Of a stretch of DNA of 64,000 nucleotides, positions 1 through 8,692 are shown one piece after another (the stretch's first letter is position 1; every line of letters begins with the position of its first letter). Source of the stretch: Dyella halodurans (GTDB lineage: Bacteria > Pseudomonadota > Gammaproteobacteria > Xanthomonadales > Rhodanobacteraceae). A program made the translations under genes and the position numbers. The notes under the pieces are model-generated. The model was not told where the DNA came from. It ran no database searches and saw only the letters and a list, made by a program, of their open reading frames with translations. The stretch is taken from contig NZ_JAPDPF010000006.1 of NCBI RefSeq assembly GCF_026283925.1, forward strand, positions 238,049-302,048, read 5' to 3'.

Positions 1-581
1 AGCAGGTCGGCGGCATCGTGTATCTGGCGCACCGGCTGGATCGCGCCACCAGTGGCGTCCTGTTGATCGCGCGCTCGTCCGGGATTGCCGCGGCGCTGGG
101 CGAGCAGTTCATGGGCCGCGACGTGCACAAGCAGTACCTGGCCGTGGTGCGTGGCTGGCCGGAGCCGGAGGAGGCGCTGATCGACTACGCCCTGCCCGGC
201 TCGCGCGACACCGGTCCACGCCGCGACGCCCGCACCCGCTACCAGCGACTGGCCACGGTGGAAGTGCCCATTGAGCTCGGCCGTTATGCGCAGCAGCGCT
301 ATGCCCTGGTGCTGGCGGAGCCGGAGACCGGTCGCTTTCGCCAGATCCGCAAGCACATGGCGCATATCCATCACCCGATCATCGGCGACTGCCAGCACGG
401 CCGCGGCGATCACAACCGGCTGTACAAGCAGTACTTCAGCTGCCATCGCATGCTGTTGCATGCCTGGCGCCTGAGCTTTTCCCATCCGGTCTCGGGTCAG
501 CCGATGCTGATCGAAGCACCGCTGGACGCCGCCTACCAGGCCCTGCTCGACCGCTTCGGCTGGACCCTGGCCGCTGGCTGA
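1..581 (+). CDS. truC: tRNA pseudouridine(65) synthase TruC, 5' end outside the window
   Basis: Converts uridine 65 of some tRNAs to pseudouridine. The reading frame is open from base 3, so the N-terminus lies upstream of the window. The RluA-type catalytic motif HRLDRATSG is at about 30-56, with the catalytic Asp in RLD. Further on RQIRKHMAHIHHPIIGD matches the conserved RNA-binding/core strand of the family, and the C-terminal FGW resembles E. coli TruC. The residues TRYQRLATVEVP are also TruC-like and argue against RluA or RluC. The next gene on the same strand starts 69 bp downstream. The family call is firm; the TruC subfamily is likely from overall sequence resemblance. Confidence 0.88.
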   Translation, partial: QVGGIVYLAHRLDRATSGVLLIARSSGIAAALGEQFMGRDVHKQYLAVVRGWPEPEEALIDYALPGSRDTGPRRDARTRYQRLATVEVPIELGRYAQQRYALVLAEPETGRFRQIRKHMAHIHHPIIGDCQHGRGDHNRLYKQYFSCHRMLLHAWRLSFSHPVSGQPMLIEAPLDAAYQALLDRFGWTLAAG

Positions 582-650
582 GCCCGGTTGCCGGCATGCT
601 TTGCCGCGAGCCATGGCCGCGCATGACTTGCGCCCGCTAAACTGCGCGAC

Positions 651-1073
651 ATGCTCACCGTCAGCCGATCCATCGCCCTGCCCGAGACCGAACTGACCGA
701 GCGCTTCCTGCGTGCCGACGGTCCAGGTGGCCAGCACGTCAATCGCACCGAAAGTGCGGTCGAGCTGCGCTTTGACGTGGTGCACTCGCCATCCCTGCCC
801 GAACCCGTGCGGGAGCGTCTGCTGGCCCGCCGCGACCGTCGACTCACCGACGACGGCGTGCTGGTGATCCAGGCGCGTCGCTTCCGCGACCAGGCGCGCA
901 ACCGCGACGACGCGCGCGAGCGGCTGGTCGAGATCATCCGCGGCGTGCTGGTGCCGCCCAAGGCACGCATCGCCACCAAGCCCACCCGCGGCTCGAAAGA
1001 GCGGCGCCTCGCCGGCAAACAGCAGCGGGGCAAGATCAAGCAGACGCGTTCGCGTGACTGGAGTCGTGAATGA
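651..1073 (+). CDS. arfB: Ribosome rescue peptidyl-tRNA hydrolase ArfB (YaeJ)
   Basis: Rescues ribosomes stalled on mRNAs lacking a stop codon by hydrolysing the peptidyl-tRNA. The 140-residue protein has the size of ArfB, not of full release factors. The GGQ catalytic loop is at residues 26-28 (PGGQHVNRT). The C-terminal tail from about residue 110 is rich in Lys and Arg (KERRLAGKQQRGKIKQTRS), as expected for the tail that enters the mRNA channel. The stop codon overlaps the start of the next gene by 4 bp (ATGA), so the two are probably co-translated. Confidence 0.93.
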   Translation: MLTVSRSIALPETELTERFLRADGPGGQHVNRTESAVELRFDVVHSPSLPEPVRERLLARRDRRLTDDGVLVIQARRFRDQARNRDDARERLVEIIRGVLVPPKARIATKPTRGSKERRLAGKQQRGKIKQTRSRDWSRE

Positions 1074-1666
1074 GTGACCGGATGCTGCCATCCGCCCCGC
1101 CCGAGGCGCCCAAGCTCAACAGCCGATTCTGGCCGTGGCTGGCGCGCGTCCTGCTGCGCCTGAGCGGCTGGCGCCTGCTCGGCGAACCGGCCAACGAGCC
1201 GAAGCTGATCCTGATCGGCGCGCCGCATTCGTCCTACTGGGACGGCTATTACGGCCTGTTGATGAAGATCGGCCTGGGTGTCGACATCAACATCATGATC
1301 AAGCGTGAAGTGCTGGATGGCCCGCTGGGCATCATCCTGCGCCCCATCGGCATGATCGCCATCAATCGCAGCGCGGCGCTCAACGTCGTGGACCAGATGG
1401 TGCAGCGATTCAACGAGCGCGAGCGGATGTGGCTGGGCATCACGCCGGAAGGCACGCGCAAGAAGGTTACGCACTGGAAGTCCGGCTTCCTGCGCATCGC
1501 GCACGATGCCAAGGTGCCGATCCAGACCCTCTTTCTCGACTATCCCAGCAAGACCTTCACGTTCGGTCCGGTGGTGCGGGCCACGGACGATCACGATGCC
1601 GACATGGCGAAGATCCGCGAGCTGTTCTCGCCCTATCGCGGCAAGCATCGCAACGCCAACGGATAA
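1070..1666 (+). CDS. 1-acyl-sn-glycerol-3-phosphate acyltransferase family protein
   Basis: A PlsC/LPLAT-fold acyltransferase of 198 residues, expected to transfer an acyl chain to a lysophospholipid-like acceptor at the inner face of the membrane. The HX4D catalytic motif is H53-SSYW-D58. The substrate-binding EGTR motif is at about residues 127-130, and the block GMIAINRSA lies between them. It is shorter than PlsC (about 240) and has only a weak hydrophobic stretch near residues 24-38. It is translationally coupled to arfB by an ATGA overlap. The exact acceptor cannot be told from sequence. Confidence 0.8.
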   Translation: MSDRMLPSAPPEAPKLNSRFWPWLARVLLRLSGWRLLGEPANEPKLILIGAPHSSYWDGYYGLLMKIGLGVDINIMIKREVLDGPLGIILRPIGMIAINRSAALNVVDQMVQRFNERERMWLGITPEGTRKKVTHWKSGFLRIAHDAKVPIQTLFLDYPSKTFTFGPVVRATDDHDADMAKIRELFSPYRGKHRNANG

Positions 1667-1672
1667 GCATTC

Positions 1673-2308
1673 GTGACCTCGCTCGGCATCCAGCACTTCG
1701 ACGCCTTCCTGCTCGCCTGCATCGCGCTGAACCTGACGCCGGGGCTGGACACGTTCTACATCCTCACGCGCAGCGGGCGCGAAGGGCGTGCCGTGGGCGT
1801 CGCCGCTGCGCTGGGCATCAACGCGGGCTGCATCGTGCACACGCTGGCGGCGGTACTGGGCATCTCGGCGATCCTGATGACCTCGGCCATCGCCTTCAGC
1901 GTGCTGAAGTACCTGGGTGCGGCTTACCTGGTATGGATCGGCCTGCGTATGCTGCTTGCGCGCGGCACGGCGCGACAGCCCACGGTGACACGTGGCAAGG
2001 GCCTCGTGGCGGCATTCCGCCAGGGCATGCTGACCAATGTGCTCAATCCGAAGGTGGCGTTGTTCTTCCTCGCCTTCCTGCCGCAATTCGTGTCGATGCA
2101 GGCGGGCCATCCGCAGCTGGGCTTGCTGGTGCTGGGGCTGAGCTTCATCGGCACGGGGACGTTGTGGTCGATGGTGCTGGCCTTGCTTGGCGGACACATC
2201 CACCACCTGCTCCATACACGTCCGCGACTTGGTCAGGGGATGGATCGGGTGTGCGGCATGGTGCTGGTCGGCTTTGGATTCAGGCTGGCCCTGCAACGGC
2301 AGCCATAG
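1673..2308 (+). CDS. LysE/RhtB-family amino-acid exporter
   Basis: An inner-membrane exporter of the LysE/RhtB superfamily, 211 residues with about six hydrophobic segments. The N-terminal family signature is visible: LNLTPGLDTFYILTRS with the NxTPG(P/L) core at about residues 20-25, then GREGRAVGVAAALGINAGC. The internal NVLNPKVALFFLAFLPQFV block at about residues 120-138 is also typical. The start is GTG, 6 bp after the acyltransferase stop, so these genes form a run with arfB. It is followed by a long inverted repeat. Homoserine/threonine export is the usual role, but the substrate is not predictable. Confidence 0.85.
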   Translation: MTSLGIQHFDAFLLACIALNLTPGLDTFYILTRSGREGRAVGVAAALGINAGCIVHTLAAVLGISAILMTSAIAFSVLKYLGAAYLVWIGLRMLLARGTARQPTVTRGKGLVAAFRQGMLTNVLNPKVALFFLAFLPQFVSMQAGHPQLGLLVLGLSFIGTGTLWSMVLALLGGHIHHLLHTRPRLGQGMDRVCGMVLVGFGFRLALQRQP

Positions 2309-2327
2309 CCACCCCGCCGTTTTTTTG

Positions 2328-2404
2328 TAGGAGCGCACCCAGTGCGCGATCGGTGGCACGGCGGCACCGCTACGTTGGCTTTTCGCGCACTGGGTGCGCT
2401 CCTA
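2328..2404. repeat. REP-like long inverted repeat between convergent genes
   Basis: A perfect 22-bp inverted repeat (arms 2328-2349 and 2383-2404, starting TAGGAGCGCACC) encloses a 33-bp loop. It fills the gap between the convergent LysE and LysR genes. It could act as a bidirectional terminator: a run of seven T precedes it on the + strand at about 2320-2326. The GGAGCGCAC-type arms resemble repetitive extragenic palindromes of Xanthomonadales and Pseudomonas as I recall them. Confidence 0.75.
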
Positions 2405-2416
2405 TAGAAGCAGGTC

Positions 2417-3457
2417 TTAGCGTTCGGAGTGACCCGACTCATCATAATCGCGATGCGTCAGCAGGCCAGGGCGCACCAGGTCGACGAACGCCCTCGCCTC
2501 TTCACTGAGAAACTTGCCCTTGCGCATCACCACGCCGTAGCTGCGCTGCGGAAAATACTGCTTCATATTACGGACGGCCAAACGCGAACGGTCGGCTTCG
2601 GTGATGCAGATGCCGGTGACGATGGAAATGCCCAGGCCCATCGCCACGTATTCCTTGATCACGTCCCAGCCGCCCACTTCGATGGCCACCTTGTAGGGCA
2701 CCTGGCGCTGCTGGAACACCAGGTCGACCAGTCGATACGTGGACAGTCGCTGCGGCGGCAGGATCAAGCCGAAGGGCGATAAATCCTCGAGGGTAATCCG
2801 GTCCTTGGCCGCCAGCGGATGATCGAGCGGCGTGATCAGCATCGGGTCGTAGTGGTGCACCGGGGCCCAGGCGATATCGTTCGGCACGTCGAGCATGGAG
2901 CCGACGGCGAAGTCCGCCTCATCGGCGCGCAACAGCGCCAGCCCGTCCTTGCCGGTGACATTGGCCAGTTGCAGATGCACCGTGGGAAAGCGTTCGCGAT
3001 AGCGGCGCACCAGGTCAGGCAGCAGGTATTGGATGGTCGAGCTGCCCGCCGCAATGGTCAGGCGGCCGCCTTGCATGCCCTTCACCTTGGCCTGGAAGTC
3101 GCGGTCCAGGTTCTCCCATCCCTCGACCAGGGGGCGCGCTAGTTCGTACAGGGCTTCGCCGGCGTCAGTGAGATTGATACGGCGGCGCCGACGCTCGAGC
3201 AGGCTCACGCCGAGCTCGCGCTCCAGGGCCTGCAATTGCAGGCTCACCGTCGGCTGAGACAAGTAAAGGGCCTCGGCAGCTCGCGTCAGGGTACCCAGCT
3301 TCACCGTGTAGACGAAGGCCCGCGTCTGCTTCTGGCGGTTGCCCTTGTAATAGAACCGACCCGACTCGCTGGCGGCCGACTCATCGCCTTTTCGCCGCCT
3401 TGGTGGCTCGACAGGTGCTTTTTTTGCCTTTTTTGGCGTCGACCGGACGGATTTCAT
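2417..3457 (-). CDS. LysR-family regulator divergent from aceBA
   Basis: A LysR-type transcription factor of 346 residues. It has an N-terminal basic, Pro-rich extension of roughly 45 residues (KKAKKAP, PPRRRKGDE) before the winged helix-turn-helix (TLTRAAEALYLSQPTVSLQL at about residues 55-75). A CysB-like periplasmic-binding-type effector domain follows, with GRLTIAAGSS opening the domain. Usual LysR length is about 300, so the extension is unusual. ATG at 3457 is preferred; a GTG at 3484 in frame is possible. It is divergent from aceB across a short gap with two palindromes, which suggests that it controls the glyoxylate shunt and itself. That role is inference. Confidence 0.85.
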   Translation of the reverse strand: MKSVRSTPKKAKKAPVEPPRRRKGDESAASESGRFYYKGNRQKQTRAFVYTVKLGTLTRAAEALYLSQPTVSLQLQALERELGVSLLERRRRRINLTDAGEALYELARPLVEGWENLDRDFQAKVKGMQGGRLTIAAGSSTIQYLLPDLVRRYRERFPTVHLQLANVTGKDGLALLRADEADFAVGSMLDVPNDIAWAPVHHYDPMLITPLDHPLAAKDRITLEDLSPFGLILPPQRLSTYRLVDLVFQQRQVPYKVAIEVGGWDVIKEYVAMGLGISIVTGICITEADRSRLAVRNMKQYFPQRSYGVVMRKGKFLSEEARAFVDLVRPGLLTHRDYDESGHSER

Positions 3458-3484
3458 GGCTTTTGACTCAACGAGTTGCAACAC

Positions 3485-3503
3485 GTATTGATAAATACAA
3501 TAC
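3485..3503. promoter_or_regulatory. Palindrome, candidate LysR operator
   Basis: A perfect 6-bp inverted repeat GTATTG/CAATAC with a 7-bp A/T-only spacer. It lies just upstream of the LysR gene and 79 bp before aceB. It fits a LysR-type T-N11-A site or an operator, but binding is inferred from position only. Confidence 0.5.
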
Positions 3504-3518
3504 CAAAAATTGAAACAT

Positions 3519-3535
3519 TTGCTTTGTCAAAGCAA
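3519..3535. promoter_or_regulatory. Palindrome TTGCTTTG-T-CAAAGCAA upstream of aceB
   Basis: A perfect 8-bp inverted repeat with a single central base, 47 bp upstream of the aceB start in the divergent lysR-aceB gap. The tight dyad is typical of a protein-binding site and is the second such site in this gap. Confidence 0.55.
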
Positions 3536-3581
3536 TTCTCCGTGACCTAGTGTCATCGCATCGTCATCACGGAGATTTGCC

Positions 3582-5177
3582 ATGGCCGTCCCCAAGGAAC
3601 GCGTTCTCACCCAGCCGGCCCAGGTCCATGGCGCGACCCGGCCGGAGCACGACGCCATCCTCACCCCCGATGCGCTGGCCTTCCTGGCTGACCTGCACCG
3701 TCGTTTCGACGCGCGGCGCCTGGAACTGCTGGCCGCGCGCAAGCTGCGCCAGGCCCGTTTTGACGCTGGCGAACTGCCGGATTTCCGTCCGGACACTGCC
3801 GCCATCCGCGAGGGCCAGTGGACGGTCGCCCCGATCCCGGCCGCCCTGCGCGACCGCCGCGTCGAGATCACCGGCCCGGTCGAGCGCAAGATGATCATCA
3901 ACGCGCTCAACTCCGGCGCGAAGGTGTTCATGGCGGACTTCGAGGATTCGTCGGCCCCCACCTTTGCCAACCAGATCGACGGCCAGATCAACCTTCGCGA
4001 CGCCGTGAACGGCTCCATCGAGTACGTCTCGCCCGAAGGCAAGCAGTACCGCGTGAAGCAGAACCCGGCCGTGCTGGTGGTGCGTCCGCGCGGCTGGCAC
4101 TTGCCGGAGCGCCATATCAGCGTGGACGGTGAGCCGATGGCTGGCGCCCTCGTCGACTTCGGCCTGTACGTTTTCCATAACGCCCGCCAGCTGCAGGCGC
4201 GCGACCTGGGCCCCTACTTCTACCTGCCCAAGCTCGAGGCGATGGAAGAGGCGGCGCTGTGGGACGAGGTGATGTCCGCCGCCGAGAGCGAGCTGGACCT
4301 GCCGCCGGACTGCATGAAGGCCACGGTGCTGATCGAGACGCTGCCGGCCGCGTTCCAGATGCACGAGATCCTGCATGCGCTGCGCGGCCGCATCGTCGGC
4401 CTCAACTGCGGACGCTGGGACTACATCTTTTCCTACCTGAAGACGTTCCGCGCCCATGGCGATCGCTTGTTGCCGGATCGCGGCCAGGTGCTGATGACAG
4501 TGCCGTTCCTGAAGTCGTATTCGGAGCTGCTGATTCAGACCTGCCATCGCCGCGGCGCCTTCGCCATGGGCGGCATGGCGGCGCAGATTCCGATCAAGGG
4601 CGACGAGGCCGCCAACGAGGCCGCCTTGGCCAAGGTGCGCGCCGACAAGCTGCGCGAAGTGCAGGCCGGCCACGACGGCACCTGGGTGGCGCATCCGGCG
4701 CTGGTGCCGGTGGCGCAGGAAGTGTTCGACCAGTACATGCCGTCGCCGAACCAGCTGGGCGTGGTCCGCGCCGATGTCTGCGTCACCCGCCATCACCTGA
4801 TTGCACCCTGCAGCGGTTCGATCAGCCGCGCCGGTTTCGACAACAACGTCGAAGTGGCGCTGCGCTATACCGCGTCGTGGCTGGACGGCCAGGGTTGCGT
4901 GCCGATCCATCACCTGATGGAAGACGCGGCCACCGCCGAGATCGCCCGCGCCCAGCTTTGGCAGTGGCTGCACCACGGCCCGCTGGAATTCACCGATCAC
5001 GCGCCGATCGACTTCGCCCTGTTCGATCACGCCCTCGCCAAGCACACCCATCGCTTGCGCGAGAGCAACGCGGCCTACGCCGCTCGCGCCGACCAAGCCG
5101 CCGCCCTGCTTTCCACGCTGACCCACGCCGACCACCTCGGCGATTTCCTCACCCTGGCCGCCTACACGCAGCTCTGA
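3582..5177 (+). CDS. aceB: Malate synthase A
   Basis: Condenses glyoxylate with acetyl-CoA to malate, the second step of the glyoxylate shunt used on acetate and fatty acids. At 531 residues it has the length of isoform A (AceB), not G. The family signature GLNCGRWDYIFSYLKTF is at about residue 273. The acidic active-site block FMADFEDSSAPTF is at about residue 116, and RHHLIAPCSGSISRAG lies in the C-terminal part. A GGAG ribosome-binding site is at 3571-3574. aceA follows 51 bp downstream, so they form an aceBA operon, probably under the divergent LysR gene. Confidence 0.97.
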   Translation: MAVPKERVLTQPAQVHGATRPEHDAILTPDALAFLADLHRRFDARRLELLAARKLRQARFDAGELPDFRPDTAAIREGQWTVAPIPAALRDRRVEITGPVERKMIINALNSGAKVFMADFEDSSAPTFANQIDGQINLRDAVNGSIEYVSPEGKQYRVKQNPAVLVVRPRGWHLPERHISVDGEPMAGALVDFGLYVFHNARQLQARDLGPYFYLPKLEAMEEAALWDEVMSAAESELDLPPDCMKATVLIETLPAAFQMHEILHALRGRIVGLNCGRWDYIFSYLKTFRAHGDRLLPDRGQVLMTVPFLKSYSELLIQTCHRRGAFAMGGMAAQIPIKGDEAANEAALAKVRADKLREVQAGHDGTWVAHPALVPVAQEVFDQYMPSPNQLGVVRADVCVTRHHLIAPCSGSISRAGFDNNVEVALRYTASWLDGQGCVPIHHLMEDAATAEIARAQLWQWLHHGPLEFTDHAPIDFALFDHALAKHTHRLRESNAAYAARADQAAALLSTLTHADHLGDFLTLAAYTQL

Positions 5178-5228
5178 CCTTCCACCGATCGCACCGACGC
5201 ATCACCGATAAGAAAGGGAGACACGCTC

Positions 5229-6533
5229 ATGAAGAACACGCTGCCCACCGCCGACCAGATCGCTCTCGACTGGAGCAACAACCCTCGCTGGAGCGGTATC
5301 CAGCGCAATTACTCCGCCGCCGACGTGGTGCGTCTGCGCGGCACGGTGGCGGTGGAACATTCGCTCGCCCGTCGTGGCGCCGAGCGTCTGTGGCAATCGC
5401 TGAACAAGGAAGACTTCGTCAACGCGCTTGGCGCGCTGACCGGCAACCAGGCCATGCAGCAGGTGAAGGCCGGCCTGCAGGCGATCTACCTCAGTGGCTG
5501 GCAGGTCGCGGCCGATGCCAACGTCGCCGGCGAAATGTATCCGGACCAGTCGCTGTATCCCGCGAACTCGGTGCCACTGGTGGTGAAGCGCATCAACAAC
5601 ACCTTGCTGCGCGCCGACCAGCTACATCATGCCGAGGGCCTGCACGACATCGACTGGATGGTGCCCATCGTGGCCGATGCGGAAGCCGGTTTCGGCGGTG
5701 TGCTCAATGCGTTCGAACTGATGAAGGCGATGATCGAGGCCGGTGCCGCCGGCGTGCACTTCGAGGACCAGCTTGCCTCGGTGAAGAAGTGCGGCCACAT
5801 GGGTGGCAAGGTGCTGGTGCCGACGCGCGAGGCGGTGGACAAGCTCAATGCCGCGCGCCTGGCTGCCGACGTGCTCGGCGTGCCGACCCTGCTGGTGGCG
5901 CGCACCGATGCCGATGCTGCCGACCTGCTCACCTCCGATATCGACGAGAACGACCAGCCGTTCGTCACCGGCGAGCGCACGGTGGAAGGCTTTTTCCGCG
6001 TGCGTCCGGGCCTGGACCAGGCGATCAGCCGCGGCCTTGCCTATGCGCCCTACGCCGACTTGGTGTGGTGCGAAACCAGCAAGCCGAACCTGGAAGAGGC
6101 GCGCAAGTTCGCCGAAGCCATCCACGCCAGGTACCCGGGCAAGCTGCTGGCCTATAACTGCTCGCCCAGCTTCAACTGGAGGAAGAACCTCGATGACGCC
6201 ACCATCGCCAGGTTCCAGAAGGAACTCGGCGCGATGGGTTACAAGTTCCAGTTCATCACCCTGGCCGGCTTCCACAGCCTCAACTACGGCATGTTCGATC
6301 TGGCCCACGGCTATGCACGCCGCCAGATGAGCGCCTTCGTGGAACTGCAGGAACGCGAGTTCGCCGCCGCCGAACGCGGCTTCACCGCGGTGAAGCATCA
6401 GCGTGAAGTGGGCACCGGCTACTTCGATGCGGTGACCCAGGCAATCCAGCAGGGCCAGTCGTCCACCACGGCACTGAAGGGTTCCACCGAAGAGCAGCAG
6501 TTCCACGCATCCCGCCAGGCCAGCGCGGCCTGA
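5229..6533 (+). CDS. aceA: Isocitrate lyase
   Basis: Cleaves isocitrate to glyoxylate and succinate, the first step of the glyoxylate shunt. The 434-residue length matches the bacterial AceA subtype. The catalytic signature KKCGHMGGK places the active-site Cys at residue 188. [11 protein letters not shown] near residue 100 and [12 protein letters not shown] near residue 310 are further conserved blocks. A strong ribosome-binding site (AAGGGAG, 5214-5220) precedes the start. It is second in the aceBA operon and is followed by a 13-bp perfect hairpin that probably ends the transcript. Confidence 0.97.
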   Translation: MKNTLPTADQIALDWSNNPRWSGIQRNYSAADVVRLRGTVAVEHSLARRGAERLWQSLNKEDFVNALGALTGNQAMQQVKAGLQAIYLSGWQVAADANVAGEMYPDQSLYPANSVPLVVKRINNTLLRADQLHHAEGLHDIDWMVPIVADAEAGFGGVLNAFELMKAMIEAGAAGVHFEDQLASVKKCGHMGGKVLVPTREAVDKLNAARLAADVLGVPTLLVARTDADAADLLTSDIDENDQPFVTGERTVEGFFRVRPGLDQAISRGLAYAPYADLVWCETSKPNLEEARKFAEAIHARYPGKLLAYNCSPSFNWRKNLDDATIARFQKELGAMGYKFQFITLAGFHSLNYGMFDLAHGYARRQMSAFVELQEREFAAAERGFTAVKHQREVGTGYFDAVTQAIQQGQSSTTALKGSTEEQQFHASRQASAA

Positions 6534-6575
6534 TGAGGCACCACGTGTCGCGTGAGCCAGCACGGAAGCCGGCGT

Positions 6576-6604
6576 GTGCGCGGAGAGCATGGCTCTCCGC
6601 GCAC
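6576..6604. terminator. Hairpin terminator between aceA and the antiporter gene
   Basis: A perfect 13-bp stem (arms GTGCGCGGAGAGC and its complement) with a 3-nt ATG loop, 42 bp after the aceA stop. The facing gene also ends nearby, so it can serve both strands. No long T tract follows, so termination efficiency is uncertain. Confidence 0.65.
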
Positions 6605-6632
6605 GCCACGCAGGGAGTGCGGCCCTCATGGA

Positions 6633-8432
6633 TCAGCCAGGTTGCGCCGTCGTCTCGGCTCGCACCAGCGTAGTCACGGTCCAGCCAGGACGAGGTTCCA
6701 GCTCGCGCTTCGCCGACGCCATGCGCAACGCGCCCCTTTCTTCCACGCCAAACAACAGCACGGTGTCGGAACCATACTGTTCGATGAAGTGCGGCCAGTC
6801 GAAGGTGGCGGTGAGGCGCGTCGACTTGATGCGCCAGCCTTGCGCCAGCAGCTGGATGAAACGCTGATGGGTCATGTCGGCGGCGAACAGCCGCGGCACC
6901 AGGAAACGCCGCACCAGCTGGTCACGCTCACTCCCTTCCTGGGGAAGGTCGTTCTGCAAGCGATAGACGCGTTCGCGCCCGAAGTCCTGACGGTAATGCA
7001 CACAGGCTAGCGTGTTGCGCTCGCGATGAGTCGACATCGCCAGCAGGCGACCGATGCCGGTGAGATCGAGATGTCGCTCCGCATGGGCGCTGGCCGGATG
7101 GCCATAAAACGTGGTCAGCCCCTCCATGCGCGCCTGGCGTATGCCTTCCCACTGCTCGTCCGCCACGATCACGCGGAACCCGGCGTCGACCAGTGCTCGC
7201 GCCACGGCGCGCGCCACTTCATCCGAACCATAGATCAAGACGCCGTTGGGATCGGGCTCGGCAACTTTCAGCCAGCGTGCCAGGGGGCGCGCGGTGGCGC
7301 TCTGCAACACCACCGTGCCGACGATCAGGATGAAGACCAAGGGCACCAGCGCCTCCGCACCTGGCAGCTGCAGATCATCCAGGCGCAGCGCGAACAGCGC
7401 AGACACCGCGGCCGCCACGATGCCACGCGGCGCCACCCACGCAATCAAGGCACGCTCGCGCCAACTCAGCGAGCTGCCGGCGCTGGCAATCGCGACCGTG
7501 AGCGGGCGCACCACCAGTTGCGCAGCGAGGAAGATCGCGATGCCCGACCACAGCACGCCATCGGGCAGGGGCCAATCCAGTCGCGCCGCGAGCAGAATGA
7601 AGAGCACCGAGACCAGCAAGGTGGTGAGGTTTTCCTTGAAGTCGAGAATGTCGTCGATATGCACATCGCGCATATTGCCCAGCGCGATGCCCATCACCGT
7701 CACGGCCAGCAGGCCGGACTCGTGGGTGATCGCGTTGGACAACGAGAACGCAAGCAACACGGTCACCAGCGCGCCGTAATTCTGCAGGTATTCGGGAATC
7801 ATGTGACGGCGCAGCAGGGCAGCCAGCAGCCATGCGGCAGCCAGACCGATCGCGGTGCCGCAGCCGATCACCAGCAGGAATACGCCAATGGTGTGGCCTT
7901 GCTCGCGCGTCACGATCGCTTCGTACACCAGCACGGCGAACAGCGCGCCGAGCGGATCGATCACGATGCCCTCCCAGCGCAACGTATTGGCGATACGCGC
8001 GTTCGGCCGCACCGTGCGCAGCATCGGCGCAATCACCGTCGGCCCGGTGACGCAGGTGAGCGCACCAAACAGCAGGGAAACCTCCCAGCTCAGACCCGCC
8101 AGGTAGTGGGCAGCCAGCGCCAGCAACAGCACGGCGACCACGGCGCCATAGGTGACCAGCCCACGGACCACGCCACCGATGCCCGGCAGCTCGCTGAAGC
8201 GCAGCGTGAGGCTGCCTTCAAACAGGATCACCGCCACGGCCAGCGACACCACCGGGAACAGCAGCGGCCCCAGCAGCTGGTCCGGCGCCACCACGTGACC
8301 CACCGGCCCAAGCAGGATGCCCGCCAACAACAGGAACAGGATGGCCGGCAGCTTTACCCGCCATGCCAGCCACTGGCAAAAAAAACCGATGCCCAGCAGG
8401 CAAACCAGCAACAGTCCAAGGTCAGCCGCCAT
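6633..8432 (-). CDS. CPA1-type cation/proton antiporter with TrkA-N (RCK) domain
   Basis: An inner-membrane Na+(K+)/H+ antiporter of 599 residues. Residues 1 to about 390 form a Na+/H+ exchanger domain with about 12 hydrophobic segments. Seen features are LPAILFLLLAGILLGPV at the N-terminus, GALTCVTGPTVIAPML in the fourth or fifth helix, and the substrate-site block EGIVIDPLGALFAV. From about residue 395 a Rossmann RCK domain starts (VLIYGSDEVARAVARAL), likely sensing nucleotide. It is a single-gene unit; its promoter should lie in the 8433-8692 gap, which also holds an odd G-rich hairpin. Ion specificity is not resolvable. Confidence 0.87.
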   Translation of the reverse strand: MAADLGLLLVCLLGIGFFCQWLAWRVKLPAILFLLLAGILLGPVGHVVAPDQLLGPLLFPVVSLAVAVILFEGSLTLRFSELPGIGGVVRGLVTYGAVVAVLLLALAAHYLAGLSWEVSLLFGALTCVTGPTVIAPMLRTVRPNARIANTLRWEGIVIDPLGALFAVLVYEAIVTREQGHTIGVFLLVIGCGTAIGLAAAWLLAALLRRHMIPEYLQNYGALVTVLLAFSLSNAITHESGLLAVTVMGIALGNMRDVHIDDILDFKENLTTLLVSVLFILLAARLDWPLPDGVLWSGIAIFLAAQLVVRPLTVAIASAGSSLSWRERALIAWVAPRGIVAAAVSALFALRLDDLQLPGAEALVPLVFILIVGTVVLQSATARPLARWLKVAEPDPNGVLIYGSDEVARAVARALVDAGFRVIVADEQWEGIRQARMEGLTTFYGHPASAHAERHLDLTGIGRLLAMSTHRERNTLACVHYRQDFGRERVYRLQNDLPQEGSERDQLVRRFLVPRLFAADMTHQRFIQLLAQGWRIKSTRLTATFDWPHFIEQYGSDTVLLFGVEERGALRMASAKRELEPRPGWTVTTLVRAETTAQPG

Positions 8433-8538
8433 GCGCCATCCTTCGCGTGCCCGTCAGGGAGCTATCGGAGCACGCGCACGGCAACGCCGTCCACCCTTGG
8501 GCGGACCATTGAACACGAGGGGAAGAAGGGGGGCCAAG

Positions 8539-8584
8539 CCCCGGTATCGGACGGGGGAGGGGGAGGGGAGTACCGATACCGGGG
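8539..8584. promoter_or_regulatory. 12-bp inverted repeat with a G-tract loop
   Basis: Arms CCCCGGTATCGG (8539-8550) and CCGATACCGGGG (8573-8584) enclose a 22-nt loop made almost only of G runs of 5, 5 and 4 separated by single A. The site is about 109 bp past the comM stop and 107 bp before the antiporter start. It may be a comM terminator or an antiporter leader element. The opposite strand is C-rich. Confidence 0.55.
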
Positions 8585-8692
8585 TGGCAGGCATAGTTCA
8601 TTTGCGAACCAGCGGGTACAAATATTACCCCGCTTGCCGGACAAGTCAATACCCGTCAGTACAAGAATTGCCCTGCGCCAGCCGGCGACCCG

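Noticed and set aside
533..2359. A long minus-strand open frame (608 codons) across truC, arfB and the acyltransferase
   Set aside because: It lies antisense to clear coding genes with conserved motifs and its product is Arg/Gln/His-rich without a domain pattern.
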